Source: Gluconacetobacter tumulicola (GTDB lineage: Bacteria > Pseudomonadota > Alphaproteobacteria > Acetobacterales > Acetobacteraceae). From it: DNA of 64,000 nucleotides. The stretch lies in contig NZ_JABEQL010000003.1 in assembly GCF_014174215.1 (NCBI RefSeq), positions 62,001-126,000 of the forward strand, in the 5' to 3' direction. Made by a program: the position numbers and the translations under genes. Under the pieces are notes generated by a model that ran no database searches, was not told the DNA's origin, and saw nothing but the letters and a program-made list of their open reading frames with translations. Of the stretch, positions 54,814 to 63,833 are shown in pieces (the first letter of the stretch is position 1; the number at the start of each line of letters is the position of its first letter).

Positions 54814-55488
54814 CTATTCATCACCTGGCACGCCATAGGATGGCGAGGTGGCAGGATCGATCGCCCGCAACGTATAATCGCGTGCCTGAGGTGCCCAAAG
54901 CGACCAGAGCGCCTGTAGGCGGTCGATCGGCCGCTCGTCCCAATCCACCCGCAGGTCCGTCAGCGGCCAGGCATGGGCATCGACGACCAGCAGACCCGCG
55001 GACCGGATCGGTCCTGCCTCCCCCCCAGCCGCCAGCCCGGCCTGCATCGCTTCCAGCAGGCGCTGCCCCAGTTCCTGCCCGGTGTCACCGCCGGCAAAGG
55101 CATCACGCATCGCCACGGGTACATCTGCTTCCGCCAGCAGATTGCCCGCGCACGCAACGTTGTGCCCTTTCGCCGACCCGTGGATGCCCAGGGTCTGCGC
55201 CCCGGACCACACGTCCGTATCGCCCGTCACGTCGATGACCGAAAGCTGACGGTATGCGGCAAGGCGGCTCCGGGTGAGAATCGCCACACATTCCCCTGCC
55301 GACGCGCCACGCTCCAGAAGATCCAGGCCACGCGGCCCCAGCGTGGGGTCGGTGATGTTCTGCGTGGCGACGGCGCCGACCCCCGCCCGGGCAAAGGCGC
55401 ACCGGCTGGCGACGGCGGGGGATGACGATGCGACAGCCAGACCGAACTGACCGGTCCGCGCGCAGCGGGCAACGATGGAAAACGTCAT
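54814..55488 (-). CDS. DUF1028 family protein (putative Ntn-type hydrolase)
   Basis: A 224-residue soluble protein beginning MTFSIVARCARTGQFGLAVASSSPAVASR, the DUF1028 signature; the threonine right after the initiator methionine is the expected nucleophile of an N-terminal nucleophile hydrolase fold. ATQNITDPTLGPRGLDLL, HNVACAGNLLAE and DLRVDWDERPIDRLQALW are further conserved blocks. The true reaction is not settled as far as I know. The gene is 28 bases downstream of the TonB receptor gene with its own AGGAATT site, so the two form an operon. With the divergent Rid/permease/M20 genes it suggests amide or peptide-like bond hydrolysis in a catabolic route. Confidence 0.88.
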   Translation of the reverse strand: MTFSIVARCARTGQFGLAVASSSPAVASRCAFARAGVGAVATQNITDPTLGPRGLDLLERGASAGECVAILTRSRLAAYRQLSVIDVTGDTDVWSGAQTLGIHGSAKGHNVACAGNLLAEADVPVAMRDAFAGGDTGQELGQRLLEAMQAGLAAGGEAGPIRSAGLLVVDAHAWPLTDLRVDWDERPIDRLQALWSLWAPQARDYTLRAIDPATSPSYGVPGDE

Positions 55489-55516
55489 GGTACAATTCCT
55501 GTCCGGTGGACCTGCC

Positions 55517-57967
55517 TCAGAACTCGGCCTTGATCGAGCCGAAATACTGTCGCGGCGCCCCGACCAGGAACGATTGGTAGTCGCCGGACAGCGAGAACCC
55601 GTTTTCGCCCATCGTCGAGACATAGCGCGCGTTGGACAGGTTATAGATGTTGAACCCCAGTTCGAGCCCCTTCAGGAACCGCCCTCCGGCGGTCGAGGCC
55701 ACCAGATCCGTCAGGCGGTAATTCATGCCGAAATTCGCGATCCAGTAGGCCGGCACCTTCGCATCGCCGACATAGCTGAGGTTGCGCCGCGTGGTGTAGG
55801 CCGCATCGACATGCGCTTCCAGGTCACGCCAGCGATAGCTCAGCGCCGTCTTGTACATCACACGCGGATAGGCCACGACCTGCACGCCGCGCGTATGGTA
55901 CACCACCCCGCCGCTTTCCACGTTCTGGTCATAGGTGGCGTGATTATAACTGACGCTGTTCGTAAAAGAGAGGCCGCGAAGCGGCCGCAGCGTCAGGCCG
56001 GCATCCACGCCATTCATCGTGATCCCGCCCACATTGGCGACGATCGTCTGCGGGTTGATGATCGCACCCGACGAAATCATCTGTAGCCGGTTGAAGAAAT
56101 TTACCCGATAGGCATGGATCGTCGCATCCATCAGCCTGTCGCTGTACCGATAGCCCACCGCATAGGCCCAGTCGCTCTCGGGCTTCAGCCCCGGCCGCGC
56201 CATGTCATAGGCGGACTGGGTCACGGCGAAAGGCGACGCTGCCGTCTTGAACTGCGCCTGCGGATAGGCATGCACGTTCTCAGCGATATCGAAATAAAGC
56301 TCATGATGTTTGAGAAAATGCCAATCCCCGCTGATATGCGGCAGGAAGGCACGGAACGTCGTCAGCCCGACACCGCCGACCGACGCATCGTTCCCATAAT
56401 AACCGGTGTTGTAATAGGCATTCCCGGCGCGCGAGACGTTGAGAAGCGACTTGAAACCGAAATGCAGGGCCAGGTTCGGCAGGACGTTCCAGGTATCCTG
56501 GGCATAGGTGGTAAAGGTATTGGTATTGATCGTCTGCCCGTAAAGCTGCATGAACGGCGTCAGGTTCGCAAAACCGCCCACCGAGTTGATCGGGCTTCCC
56601 TGGCCGGGCAGAGGCTGTTCGTAGCCGAACATGCTCGATACAAAACGGTTATTTTCGTACCAGACACCCGCCTCGATATGATTGCGCGCGATGTCGTAAT
56701 GCAGCGCCGACAGAATGCCGAACCGCTGGATGCTCGGCTGCTTGACCTGCTCGAACATCGGCGCACCATTCGGCGACGGGTAGAACGGATTGCTCCATGT
56801 CAGGATGCTGTCCTGGCCGTGGCCATAGGCGGTCGTCTTCCAGCGCAGGCGATCGGTCAGCGCGAAATCGCCCTTCAGATAGCCGAAATAATCGTTGATG
56901 TTCGACGAACCGTCATAATAGGCCGCATCGGCCTTGTCCGATATCCTGTCGAGGGAAGAAGGATAGTTTCCAAGCGCCGCATTATAGGCATTCGCATACC
57001 CCGAATACCGGCCATTGTAATAATTATCGACGAAATACCCGCCATTATGCAGGATATCCAGTGAATAATCCTGATAGAGATATTCGTGCAGGTCGCTCCA
57101 GTCGAAATACGCGCTCACGCTGCTGTCCGCCCCCACGGGCTGGATGAGCTTCGCGTTGACCTGCTGGGTGAAGTCGTTTCCGCCCCCCTTCCATTTATGC
57201 ATGTCATTGCGCGAATAGGACACGTAGAAACGCGTACCGGTATCGTTCAGCGCGCCGCTGTCCACGCGGGCGAAGGTATGGAACATGCTGTTGCTGCCGA
57301 AGGTCTGGTTGACCTGGCCGCCGGCCTTCTTCTTCGGATCGGACGAGACATATTCGATCGAACCACCCAGATTATTGGTACTGGCAACAGATTCCGCACC
57401 GGCCCCCGTCGAGACGTCGAGACGGCCGACATTCTCCGACGAAATCGCCTCGATCGGGTTAAGGCCGTTGTAATTGCGATAGACGAGTTCACCCAGCGGC
57501 ACGTCGTCCAGCGTGGTACTGATCTGGTTCTGCATGAACCCATGCATGTAGATCTGGCTCGACCACGTATCCACGCCCTGCGGATCGGCGGACTGGAACA
57601 TGATGCCGGGCTGGGCACCGAGTACCTTCAGCGGATTGGTGCCGGCAACGGCGCGCTGGATGTCCGCGCTGCCCAGGGTGATCATGGTGCCATGGGCGCG
57701 ACGGCGGGCGGAAACGGTCATGTTCTCCACCTCCGGTGCTACAACGGACGGAAGCGGCCGGGCATGCCTTGCCGCGGCCCGTCCGGCAGCATGCGGCCTT
57801 TCCTGCGTTTTTGCAGCAGGTCGTTCGGTCGGAACGGGCGCGGCGGCAGCCACGCCGGTCAGCGCCGACGTCAGGAGCAGGGCCGCAGCGACGGCACCGA
57901 TATGATCACGACGATCACCCCGTCGCCGGCTACGGATCGTCTTGCGAACAGCGATCCGACACTTCAT
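55517..57967 (-). CDS. TonB-dependent outer-membrane receptor
   Basis: An 816-residue receptor that uses proton-motive force via TonB-ExbBD to import a ligand across the outer membrane. It has a long basic signal region (MKCRIAVRKTIRSRRR, then a hydrophobic core to AAAAP), a plug domain (about residues 80-210: NPLKVLGAQPGIMFQSADPQG, MQNQISTTLDDVPLGELVY, STNNLGGSIEYVSSDPKKK) and a 22-strand barrel ending in KAEF, with the terminal aromatic needed for BAM recognition. A VENMTVSA segment may be the TonB box. Ligand unknown; pairing with DUF1028 and the divergent catabolic genes argues for a nutrient rather than a siderophore. Confidence 0.92.
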   Translation of the reverse strand: MKCRIAVRKTIRSRRRGDRRDHIGAVAAALLLTSALTGVAAAAPVPTERPAAKTQERPHAAGRAAARHARPLPSVVAPEVENMTVSARRRAHGTMITLGSADIQRAVAGTNPLKVLGAQPGIMFQSADPQGVDTWSSQIYMHGFMQNQISTTLDDVPLGELVYRNYNGLNPIEAISSENVGRLDVSTGAGAESVASTNNLGGSIEYVSSDPKKKAGGQVNQTFGSNSMFHTFARVDSGALNDTGTRFYVSYSRNDMHKWKGGGNDFTQQVNAKLIQPVGADSSVSAYFDWSDLHEYLYQDYSLDILHNGGYFVDNYYNGRYSGYANAYNAALGNYPSSLDRISDKADAAYYDGSSNINDYFGYLKGDFALTDRLRWKTTAYGHGQDSILTWSNPFYPSPNGAPMFEQVKQPSIQRFGILSALHYDIARNHIEAGVWYENNRFVSSMFGYEQPLPGQGSPINSVGGFANLTPFMQLYGQTINTNTFTTYAQDTWNVLPNLALHFGFKSLLNVSRAGNAYYNTGYYGNDASVGGVGLTTFRAFLPHISGDWHFLKHHELYFDIAENVHAYPQAQFKTAASPFAVTQSAYDMARPGLKPESDWAYAVGYRYSDRLMDATIHAYRVNFFNRLQMISSGAIINPQTIVANVGGITMNGVDAGLTLRPLRGLSFTNSVSYNHATYDQNVESGGVVYHTRGVQVVAYPRVMYKTALSYRWRDLEAHVDAAYTTRRNLSYVGDAKVPAYWIANFGMNYRLTDLVASTAGGRFLKGLELGFNIYNLSNARYVSTMGENGFSLSGDYQSFLVGAPRQYFGSIKAEF

Positions 57968-58339
57968 GTCTGCGCCACAAAAATCAGAAGACTTGGACAC
58001 GGATATTACACCCCGGCGATTTATTTTCTGCGACAATGTCAAAATACATCTGAAGGCAACTGAATACTGATCCAGCCAGCCTGGAAATATTGATGTTGAT
58101 GTCGTTATCGTATCGGATCATACCCGGCACGCAATAATTGGATTTGGAGGAACTGATACGGAATTTTCGATCCAATGCGCGGCACCGTCCGCGCTGCATC
58201 CGAATCCGCGAAGCTCCCCTTCGGTTTTTAATTCTTTGCCCGGCACGCGCGATGGTATCTGTCTTCATTCCGAAAAAGGATCGTTCCGGATAACCCACCG
58301 GGGCCGGCATCCGGCTGGCCGGACGATCGTGCTTCGGAC
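57968..58339. promoter_or_regulatory. Divergent regulatory region between the receptor and Rid operons
   Basis: These 372 bases are AT-rich for this genome and must contain both promoters. The 10-mer CCCGGCACGC occurs twice (58123-58132 and 58239-58248). A small CGAAG/CTTCG hairpin with a T-run (58209-58228) lies about 110 bases upstream of the Rid start and could be an attenuator-like terminator. LysR control by the cluster regulator is likely but not shown. Confidence 0.45.
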
Positions 58340-58780
58340 ATGAAACTGGATATGGCTGATCTTCCCATGAACATGACGCACCGCCGGATACGGCCCTTCA
58401 ACACGAAGGACACCTACCCCGAGCAGAATCTCGACAACGATCTGTGCCAGGCAGTCGTGGCAGGCAAGATGGTCTATCTCCGGGGCCAGGTCCCCCAGGA
58501 CCTCGACACCCGCGAGAACATCGCCGTCGGCGACCCGGTGGGACAGGCCGAGCAAGTGGCGCGGAACATCCTGCTTCTGCTGGCCGAAGCCGGGGCCGAA
58601 CCGCGCCATATCTGCAAGGTGACCGTCTATCTGACGGATATCCGCCATCGCGAATCCGTCTATCGCGTGCTCGGCCGGCATCTGCATGGCGTTTTCCCGG
58701 TCTTTACCGGCCTTGTGGTCGTGGCCCTCGCACGGCCGGAGTGGCTGGTCGAAGTCGATATCATCGCGCAGCTCGACTGA
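58340..58780 (+). CDS. Rid family protein without the RidA arginine
   Basis: A 146-residue YjgF/YER057c/UK114-type protein. The fold signature VVAGKMVYLRGQVPQDLDT, QAEQVARNILLLLAEAGAEPRHICKVTVYLTD and the C-terminal VEVDIIAQLD are present. RidA proteins that deaminate 2-aminoacrylate have an arginine in the FPARSCVEVARLP segment. Here the same place reads FPVFTGLVVVALARP, so that arginine is missing and the usual imine deaminase reaction is doubtful. It therefore belongs to another Rid subgroup, of a kind often encoded in catabolic operons. It is the first gene of a Rid-permease-M20 operon. Confidence 0.88.
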   Translation: MKLDMADLPMNMTHRRIRPFNTKDTYPEQNLDNDLCQAVVAGKMVYLRGQVPQDLDTRENIAVGDPVGQAEQVARNILLLLAEAGAEPRHICKVTVYLTDIRHRESVYRVLGRHLHGVFPVFTGLVVVALARPEWLVEVDIIAQLD

Positions 58781-58829
58781 ATCGCCCCGCCAGCATCACG
58801 ACACACCGGCCAGAGGGAATGATCGCGGC

Positions 58830-60194
58830 ATGCCCGCTGAACTTATCGAAACGGGAACCATCTACCCCATCGCGCGGAACCGGCGCCACGGCTCGGCGCG
58901 CGACCTGTTCACCATCTGGTTCGGCGGCAACCTGATGATCCTGACGGTGATGACCGGCGCGCTGACGTCCACCGTCTTCCACCTGTCCGCCGCGATCGCC
59001 CTTCTCGCAGTTGTGACGGGCAATATCGCGGGCGGCCTGCTGATGGCGCTGCATGCGGCGCAGGGGCCGGTGCTGGGCGTACCGCAGATGGTTCAGGCCC
59101 GTGGCCAGTTCGGCCTCTGGGGTGCGGCGTTCATCACCGTCCTCGTCGTCCTGATGTATGTCGGCTTCACCGCCTCGAACCTCGTCCTCGGCGGTTCGAC
59201 GCTGAACCTGCTCTTCCCCTCGTGGGCGCGTGCGGTGGCCGTGGTTCTCATCGCCCTGTTCTGCCTCGTTCCCGCGATCGCCGGCTATCGCATGCTGCAT
59301 CTTGCCGGCAAGGTCGGCACCGTGCTGGGCGCGGTGGCCCTCGCTCTCTGCGGCCTTTCGTTTCTGCTCATCCCATCGGGCCCGCCGGTGGCACCACCCG
59401 CTCCCTCCGGCGGTTTCGTCAGCTTTCTGGGCGCGTTTTCGATCGTCGCACTCTGGCAGATCGCATTCGCACCCTATGTTTCGGACTATTCGCGCTATCT
59501 GCCCGATACCGCGCACGGCACCCGCGGCGCCTTCCTGGCCACCTATGCGGGTTCCTGCCTCGGTGCCGCGCTGCCGATGCTCGTCGGGCTCGGCGTCGGG
59601 CTGGAAATGACGGCCGGCGGCTCGCCGGTCGCGGCGCTGGCCCTGCGTCTGGGCTGGCTGAAATGGCCCGTTTTCGGCGCCTTCACCCTGGGCATCGCCG
59701 GCCCCGTCGCCATGAATGTCTATTGCGGCACGCTTTCTTTGCTGTCGGTGCTGCAAACCATCGTCCCCCGGCGCCATTTCGGCGCGTCATGGCGGATCGC
59801 GGTCACGCTGACGCTGTACGGCCTGGCGGTCTGGGCCGCCCTGTTCATGGCCGACGGCTTTCTGCAAAGCTATCTCGAATTCATGGACCTGCTGATGGCA
59901 ATCATGGTGCCATGGACGGCGATCAATCTGGTCGATTATTACCTCATCCACCACGGCGTGTACGACGTCGACGCCTTTTTCCGCCCCGACGGGGGCCGCT
60001 ACGGCCTGGTGAACAAGGCCGCCATGGGCTGCTTCTTTCTCAGCCTGCTCGTGCAGTTCCCCTTCCTGTCGGGCAATCTCTACACCGGCCCCATCGCGCG
60101 CATTCTGCACGGGGCCGACATCTCATGGATCGTCGGCCTGCTGGTCACGGCACCGCTCTACTGGCTGCTGGCACGGCGGAGGCACGCCCAATGA
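58830..60194 (+). CDS. NCS1-family permease (cytosine/purine/allantoin type)
   Basis: A 454-residue transporter with about twelve membrane helices. The N-terminal RHGSARDLFTIWFGGNLMILTVMTGAL is the NCS1 signature, and IVALWQIAFAPYVSDYSRYLP is the conserved middle motif that binds substrate and cation. MDLLMAIMVPWTAINLVDYYLI near residue 355 is also typical. NCS1 members import cytosine, purines, allantoin, hydantoins, uracil, thiamine or pyridoxine; the ligand here is unknown. It is 49 bases after the Rid gene and overlaps the M20 gene by four bases, pointing to a nitrogen heterocycle or ureide entering the cell for hydrolysis. Confidence 0.92.
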   Translation: MPAELIETGTIYPIARNRRHGSARDLFTIWFGGNLMILTVMTGALTSTVFHLSAAIALLAVVTGNIAGGLLMALHAAQGPVLGVPQMVQARGQFGLWGAAFITVLVVLMYVGFTASNLVLGGSTLNLLFPSWARAVAVVLIALFCLVPAIAGYRMLHLAGKVGTVLGAVALALCGLSFLLIPSGPPVAPPAPSGGFVSFLGAFSIVALWQIAFAPYVSDYSRYLPDTAHGTRGAFLATYAGSCLGAALPMLVGLGVGLEMTAGGSPVAALALRLGWLKWPVFGAFTLGIAGPVAMNVYCGTLSLLSVLQTIVPRRHFGASWRIAVTLTLYGLAVWAALFMADGFLQSYLEFMDLLMAIMVPWTAINLVDYYLIHHGVYDVDAFFRPDGGRYGLVNKAAMGCFFLSLLVQFPFLSGNLYTGPIARILHGADISWIVGLLVTAPLYWLLARRRHAQ

Positions 60195-61369
60195 ATGATA
60201 CGGTTTCCACCCTGGCGTCGCTCGTGGCCTTTCCCAGCATCTGCGGAACCTCGAACGCGCCCATCATGGACTGGATCGAGCACCGTCTTGCCGCGCTGGG
60301 CGCCCACATCCACCGGGTGCCGGGTTACGACGAAGGGCGCTCCAGCCTGTTCGCCTCCGTGGGGCCGGACATCGAAGGTGGAATCGTGCTGTCGGCTCAT
60401 GCCGACGTGGTGCCCGTGGCCGGCCAGCCCTGGACATCCGATCCATTCACCCTGACCGAACGCGACGGCCGGTTATACGGCCGGGGGTCGAGCGACATGA
60501 AGGGCTTCATCGCCTGCATGCTGACCGCCGCCGCCCGCGCGGCGACGCAGCCGCTGATCCGGCCACTGCATCTGGCCATTTCCCATGACGAGGAACTGGG
60601 ATGCGTCGGCGTGCGCTCGCTGCTGGATTTCCTGCGTCACGAAGGCATGGGCGCCCAAGGCTGCGTGGTGGGCGAGCCAACCGGCATGGAAGTCGCCGTC
60701 GCACATAAGGGCAAGGTGGCACTGCGCCTCACCTGCCATGGACGGGCGGCCCATTCGGCCAATCCGCTGCGCGGGATCAACGCCATCGTCCTGGCGGCGG
60801 GAATGGTCGACGCGATGCAGGCCCTCCAGAAGCACATCGCGTCAACAGAACCCCATGATCCGCGCTTCGATGTCCCCTTCTCGACGGTCCAGACCGGTTT
60901 GATTTCGGGCGGCACCGCCCTGAACATCGTGCCCGACCGATGCGAAATCATGGCCGAAATCCGCTTGCTGCCCGGCATTTCGCCCCAGCCCTATATCGCC
61001 TGGCTGCACGAGGCAGGCCAGCGGCTCACCCGCGACGGATCGCACGGGCGGATCGAGATCGACATCACGAACGCCTATCCGGGCCTTGCCGGCGACCCCG
61101 GAAGCGAATTCCTGTCTCTCGGCCTGCGTCACGCGCGCAGCAACACCACGCGTGTGATCGATTTCGGCACGGAAGCCGGGCTGTTCCGGAACGAACTCGG
61201 CCTGCCCTGCATCATTTGCGGCCCCGGCGACATCGGCAGGGCCCATAAGGCGGACGAATACGTCACCCGCGCCGAACTTGCCGAAGCCGACCGCTTCCTG
61301 GCCGAACTGGTGAACGGGCTGTGTCAGCCGGGCTATTCGGCCGCAGGCGGGTCCATGCCGGGGATGTAA
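60191..61369 (+). CDS. M20 family metallopeptidase, acetylornithine deacetylase-like
   Basis: A 392-residue di-zinc amidohydrolase of the ArgE/DapE group. Metal and catalytic residues are visible: HADVVPV near residue 75, LYGRGSSDMKGFIA near 98, the catalytic pair in HDEELG near 132, GEPTGM near 163 and the last ligand in GPGDIGRAHKADEY near 354. The dimerisation domain lies between about 175 and 285 (CHGRAAHSANP). ArgE proper acts in arginine synthesis, but here the gene is coupled to an NCS1 permease and a Rid protein, so a catabolic N-acyl or N-carbamoyl amino acid substrate is more likely. The 3' end overlaps the LysR gene by 37 bases. Confidence 0.9.
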   Translation: MNDTVSTLASLVAFPSICGTSNAPIMDWIEHRLAALGAHIHRVPGYDEGRSSLFASVGPDIEGGIVLSAHADVVPVAGQPWTSDPFTLTERDGRLYGRGSSDMKGFIACMLTAAARAATQPLIRPLHLAISHDEELGCVGVRSLLDFLRHEGMGAQGCVVGEPTGMEVAVAHKGKVALRLTCHGRAAHSANPLRGINAIVLAAGMVDAMQALQKHIASTEPHDPRFDVPFSTVQTGLISGGTALNIVPDRCEIMAEIRLLPGISPQPYIAWLHEAGQRLTRDGSHGRIEIDITNAYPGLAGDPGSEFLSLGLRHARSNTTRVIDFGTEAGLFRNELGLPCIICGPGDIGRAHKADEYVTRAELAEADRFLAELVNGLCQPGYSAAGGSMPGM

Positions 61370-62289
61370 TCGTCCGAGATGCAGGTCCGGCAATGGGCCT
61401 CGAACGTCTCCAGCAACCGGGACTGGCGAATATTGGCCAGCGTCGCGGTTCCGATCACCATCGGCCGATGCTGCCCGGAGACGGGAACACGGACGACCCG
61501 CCGGCCGTCCAGGGCGAGATCCGAACGCGGCCGCACATTGGCAAGCGTGTAGCCATACCCGTTCGCGACCATGGTCCGCACCACATCCTGATGCGCCGAG
61601 CGCAAATGGATCCTGGGTTGCAGGCACTCGACGAAGAACAGGCCCAGAAAATATTCCGAACTGAGCGGCAGATCGAGCAGGATCAGCGGTTCGGCAACAA
61701 GCTCCGCCAGAGTGACCGACGCCCGCCCCGCGAACGGATGCGTCTCGCTGACCAGCACATGGGGCGGTAGCCGCGCCAGTGGCGAGAAAAGGATACCCTC
61801 GGGAATCTGCAGGTCATAGGTGATGGCGACATCGATTTCCGCCCGCCTCAGCCTTTCCAGCAATTGTCCCTGATCCGCCGTGAACTGGCGGATCTCGGTC
61901 GCCGGATGGGCCGAGGTGAACTGATGCGCCAGTTCCGGCATGATCATCGGGGCAAGGGTGACCATCGACCCGACGGAAATCTGCCCCCTCACCTGTTCCG
62001 ACACTTCCGAGGCCGCAGCATACAGCCCTTCGGCCTGTTCGATGACATGCCGGGCTTCGGCCAGAATCCTGTGCCCGGCCGGCGTCAGCGACAATCCCTG
62101 GGCATGGTGGCGAACGAAGAGCTGAACGCCCAACTCCTGTTCCAGATGGCTGATCGCGGTCGAAATCGATGGCTGCGAGATGGAAAGCCGTTCCGACGCA
62201 CGGGTGATCGACCCCAGATCACCCGCGGCGATGAAATATTCCAATTGTCGCAGCGTATAGCGCGTCGCGCCCCACATTCCGTCCCGCAT
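61333..62289 (-). CDS. LysR-type transcriptional regulator
   Basis: A 318-residue LysR regulator. The winged helix-turn-helix (about residues 12-75: YTLRQLEYFIAAGDLGSITRASERLSISQPSISTAISHLEQELGVQLFVR) is followed by a two-lobe inducer-binding domain (PEGILFSPLARLPPHVLVSETHPFAGR near 165). LysR proteins usually bind T-N11-A-like palindromes and respond to pathway metabolites. It lies tail to tail with the M20 gene and 67 bases downstream of the monooxygenase gene on the same strand, so it is probably the regulator of the whole cluster. Its inducer is unknown. Confidence 0.93.
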   Translation of the reverse strand: MRDGMWGATRYTLRQLEYFIAAGDLGSITRASERLSISQPSISTAISHLEQELGVQLFVRHHAQGLSLTPAGHRILAEARHVIEQAEGLYAAASEVSEQVRGQISVGSMVTLAPMIMPELAHQFTSAHPATEIRQFTADQGQLLERLRRAEIDVAITYDLQIPEGILFSPLARLPPHVLVSETHPFAGRASVTLAELVAEPLILLDLPLSSEYFLGLFFVECLQPRIHLRSAHQDVVRTMVANGYGYTLANVRPRSDLALDGRRVVRVPVSGQHRPMVIGTATLANIRQSRLLETFEAHCRTCISDDYIPGMDPPAAE

Positions 62290-62356
62290 CAGCCATGTGC
62301 ATCATATCGCCAGGCAATGATCAAGCGGAAACCCCGCTTGGATGCCCCAGCGACAG

Positions 62357-63589
62357 TCAGCCTCCGTTCCGGGCCTCTATCTGCCCGGCCAGATAGTCCG
62401 CATCGTGCCACACGCCCCAGATGAAGGGGGACGCCCTGCGCGACAGCCACGCGAGGCCGAGGAAATAGAGCCCCGGCTCTTCCGAAACGCCGCGCTGGTG
62501 GCGCGGAGCCCCGCGCTCGTCGAAAATGTCCGACTTGATCCATCCAAAATCGAGCGCGTAGCCGGTTGCCCAGACGACCGAGGTGATGCCGGAAGCGGCC
62601 AGGTCGAGTTGCGGGACAGGGTCGGTGACGCAGGCAGGATCGGGGCCGATCCTGCGCGCTTCCGGCTCCTCCGGCAGATCCAATCCCTCGCTCAGGCAAT
62701 AGGCATCCGCCGCATCCAGCATCGACAGGTAATTCGCATCGCCCTCGGCGATGTTCCTGGCCAGATCGGGCATGATGTCCATGACGCCGTTGCGGAACGA
62801 CGCACACATGCCCAGCAGGGTAATCCCGGATGCTGCAAGATCGCGAAAATCGACGGTATGCCCGCCACGCGCACCACTGACCGCGATCGTGACATGCGCC
62901 GTCGCCGGATCACGCACTTCGGTGTTCCACATGCCCAGCACGCCCAGCCACCACACGAAGTCGCGGCCGCGATAACGGCGCGGCGGCCGATCGTGCGGGC
63001 CGACCGACAGCCAGACCGGACGGCCGGCGCGCCGCAATTCATCGGCGATCTGCGCGCCGGAAGATCCCGCCCCGATCACCAGCACGCCACCCTCGGGCAA
63101 TTGGGAGGGATTCCTGTAATCCTTCGAATGGATCTGCATCACTCCGGCATCTTCCGGGATGATGGGCGGAACGGCAGGTTTCTGGAACGGACCGGTCGCT
63201 ACGACGACATTGGTCGCGTCGATCACGCCCCGCGACGTTTCGGCCCGGAACCCCTGTCCGTCATCCGCCTTGCGCAGGGCAAGCACCTCGACCCCGCAGC
63301 GGATCGGCGCCTTGATCTGTCCGGCATAGGCTTCGAAATATTCGACGATCTGGTCGCGCGGCGCAAAACCGTCCCCATCGGTATGGGGAAACGTCATGTT
63401 GGGAAATCTGTCGTGCCACGCGGGGCCGTTGGCAACGAGGGAATCCCAGCGCTCCGAACGCCAGCGTTCCGCGATCCGGCTCCGTTCGACGACGAGGTGC
63501 GACATGCCCCGGCGGCCCAGATGCTCGCTCATGGCCAGGCCGGCCTGCCCGCCCCCGATGACAAGCGTATCGACCTTCTCAACCGTCAT
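62357..63589 (-). CDS. CzcO-like flavin monooxygenase
   Basis: A 410-residue single-component flavoprotein monooxygenase of the FMO/Baeyer-Villiger-like group. The FAD motif is LVIGGGQAGLAMSEHLGRRG at the N-terminus, the NADPH motif is VLVIGAGSSGAQIADELRRAG near residue 168, and the linker VVVATGPFQKP near 125 and VWATGYALDFGWI near 350 are the second dinucleotide and ATG motifs. Such enzymes oxidise nitrogen, sulphur or carbonyl groups of small molecules. It likely forms an operon with the LysR gene; palindromes lie upstream in AT-rich DNA. It may act on the compound imported by the neighbouring transport genes. Confidence 0.88.
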   Translation of the reverse strand: MTVEKVDTLVIGGGQAGLAMSEHLGRRGMSHLVVERSRIAERWRSERWDSLVANGPAWHDRFPNMTFPHTDGDGFAPRDQIVEYFEAYAGQIKAPIRCGVEVLALRKADDGQGFRAETSRGVIDATNVVVATGPFQKPAVPPIIPEDAGVMQIHSKDYRNPSQLPEGGVLVIGAGSSGAQIADELRRAGRPVWLSVGPHDRPPRRYRGRDFVWWLGVLGMWNTEVRDPATAHVTIAVSGARGGHTVDFRDLAASGITLLGMCASFRNGVMDIMPDLARNIAEGDANYLSMLDAADAYCLSEGLDLPEEPEARRIGPDPACVTDPVPQLDLAASGITSVVWATGYALDFGWIKSDIFDERGAPRHQRGVSEEPGLYFLGLAWLSRRASPFIWGVWHDADYLAGQIEARNGG

Positions 63590-63626
63590 AGTGTACCTCG
63601 CTGTCGGATTTTACGGATTTTGTTAT

Positions 63627-63640
63627 GACATCGTGATGTC
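63627..63640. promoter_or_regulatory. Operator-like palindrome GACATC-GT-GATGTC
   Basis: Perfect 6-bp inverted repeats around a 2-base centre lie 38 bases upstream of the monooxygenase start codon, in a position to overlap its promoter or leader. Confidence 0.45.
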
Positions 63641-63710
63641 CTCTTCCATTTCATAATAAAAATGTTCAACATCAGAAATAATAATAATATTTTCTTCTGA
63701 TTAGGTTTTT

Positions 63711-63748
63711 CCTATGGGAAATTCGAATGCGCATTGCTTTGCCATAGG
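63711..63748. promoter_or_regulatory. Nested palindrome upstream of the monooxygenase gene
   Basis: CCTATGG (63711-63717) and CCATAGG (63742-63748) are perfect inverted repeats; inside them AAA/TTT arms and the palindrome AATGCGCATT (63726-63735) share almost the same centre. The surrounding 63590-63830 stretch is AT-rich and contains no gene. It may be a LysR or other regulator site. Confidence 0.5.
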
Positions 63749-63833
63749 CAGCCGGCATCGGCGTCGCTCACGCGCATGGCTGCGGAGCACGGGGGAATCT
63801 TCGGGAAAGATCGTAACATTCACGCTGACGCCG

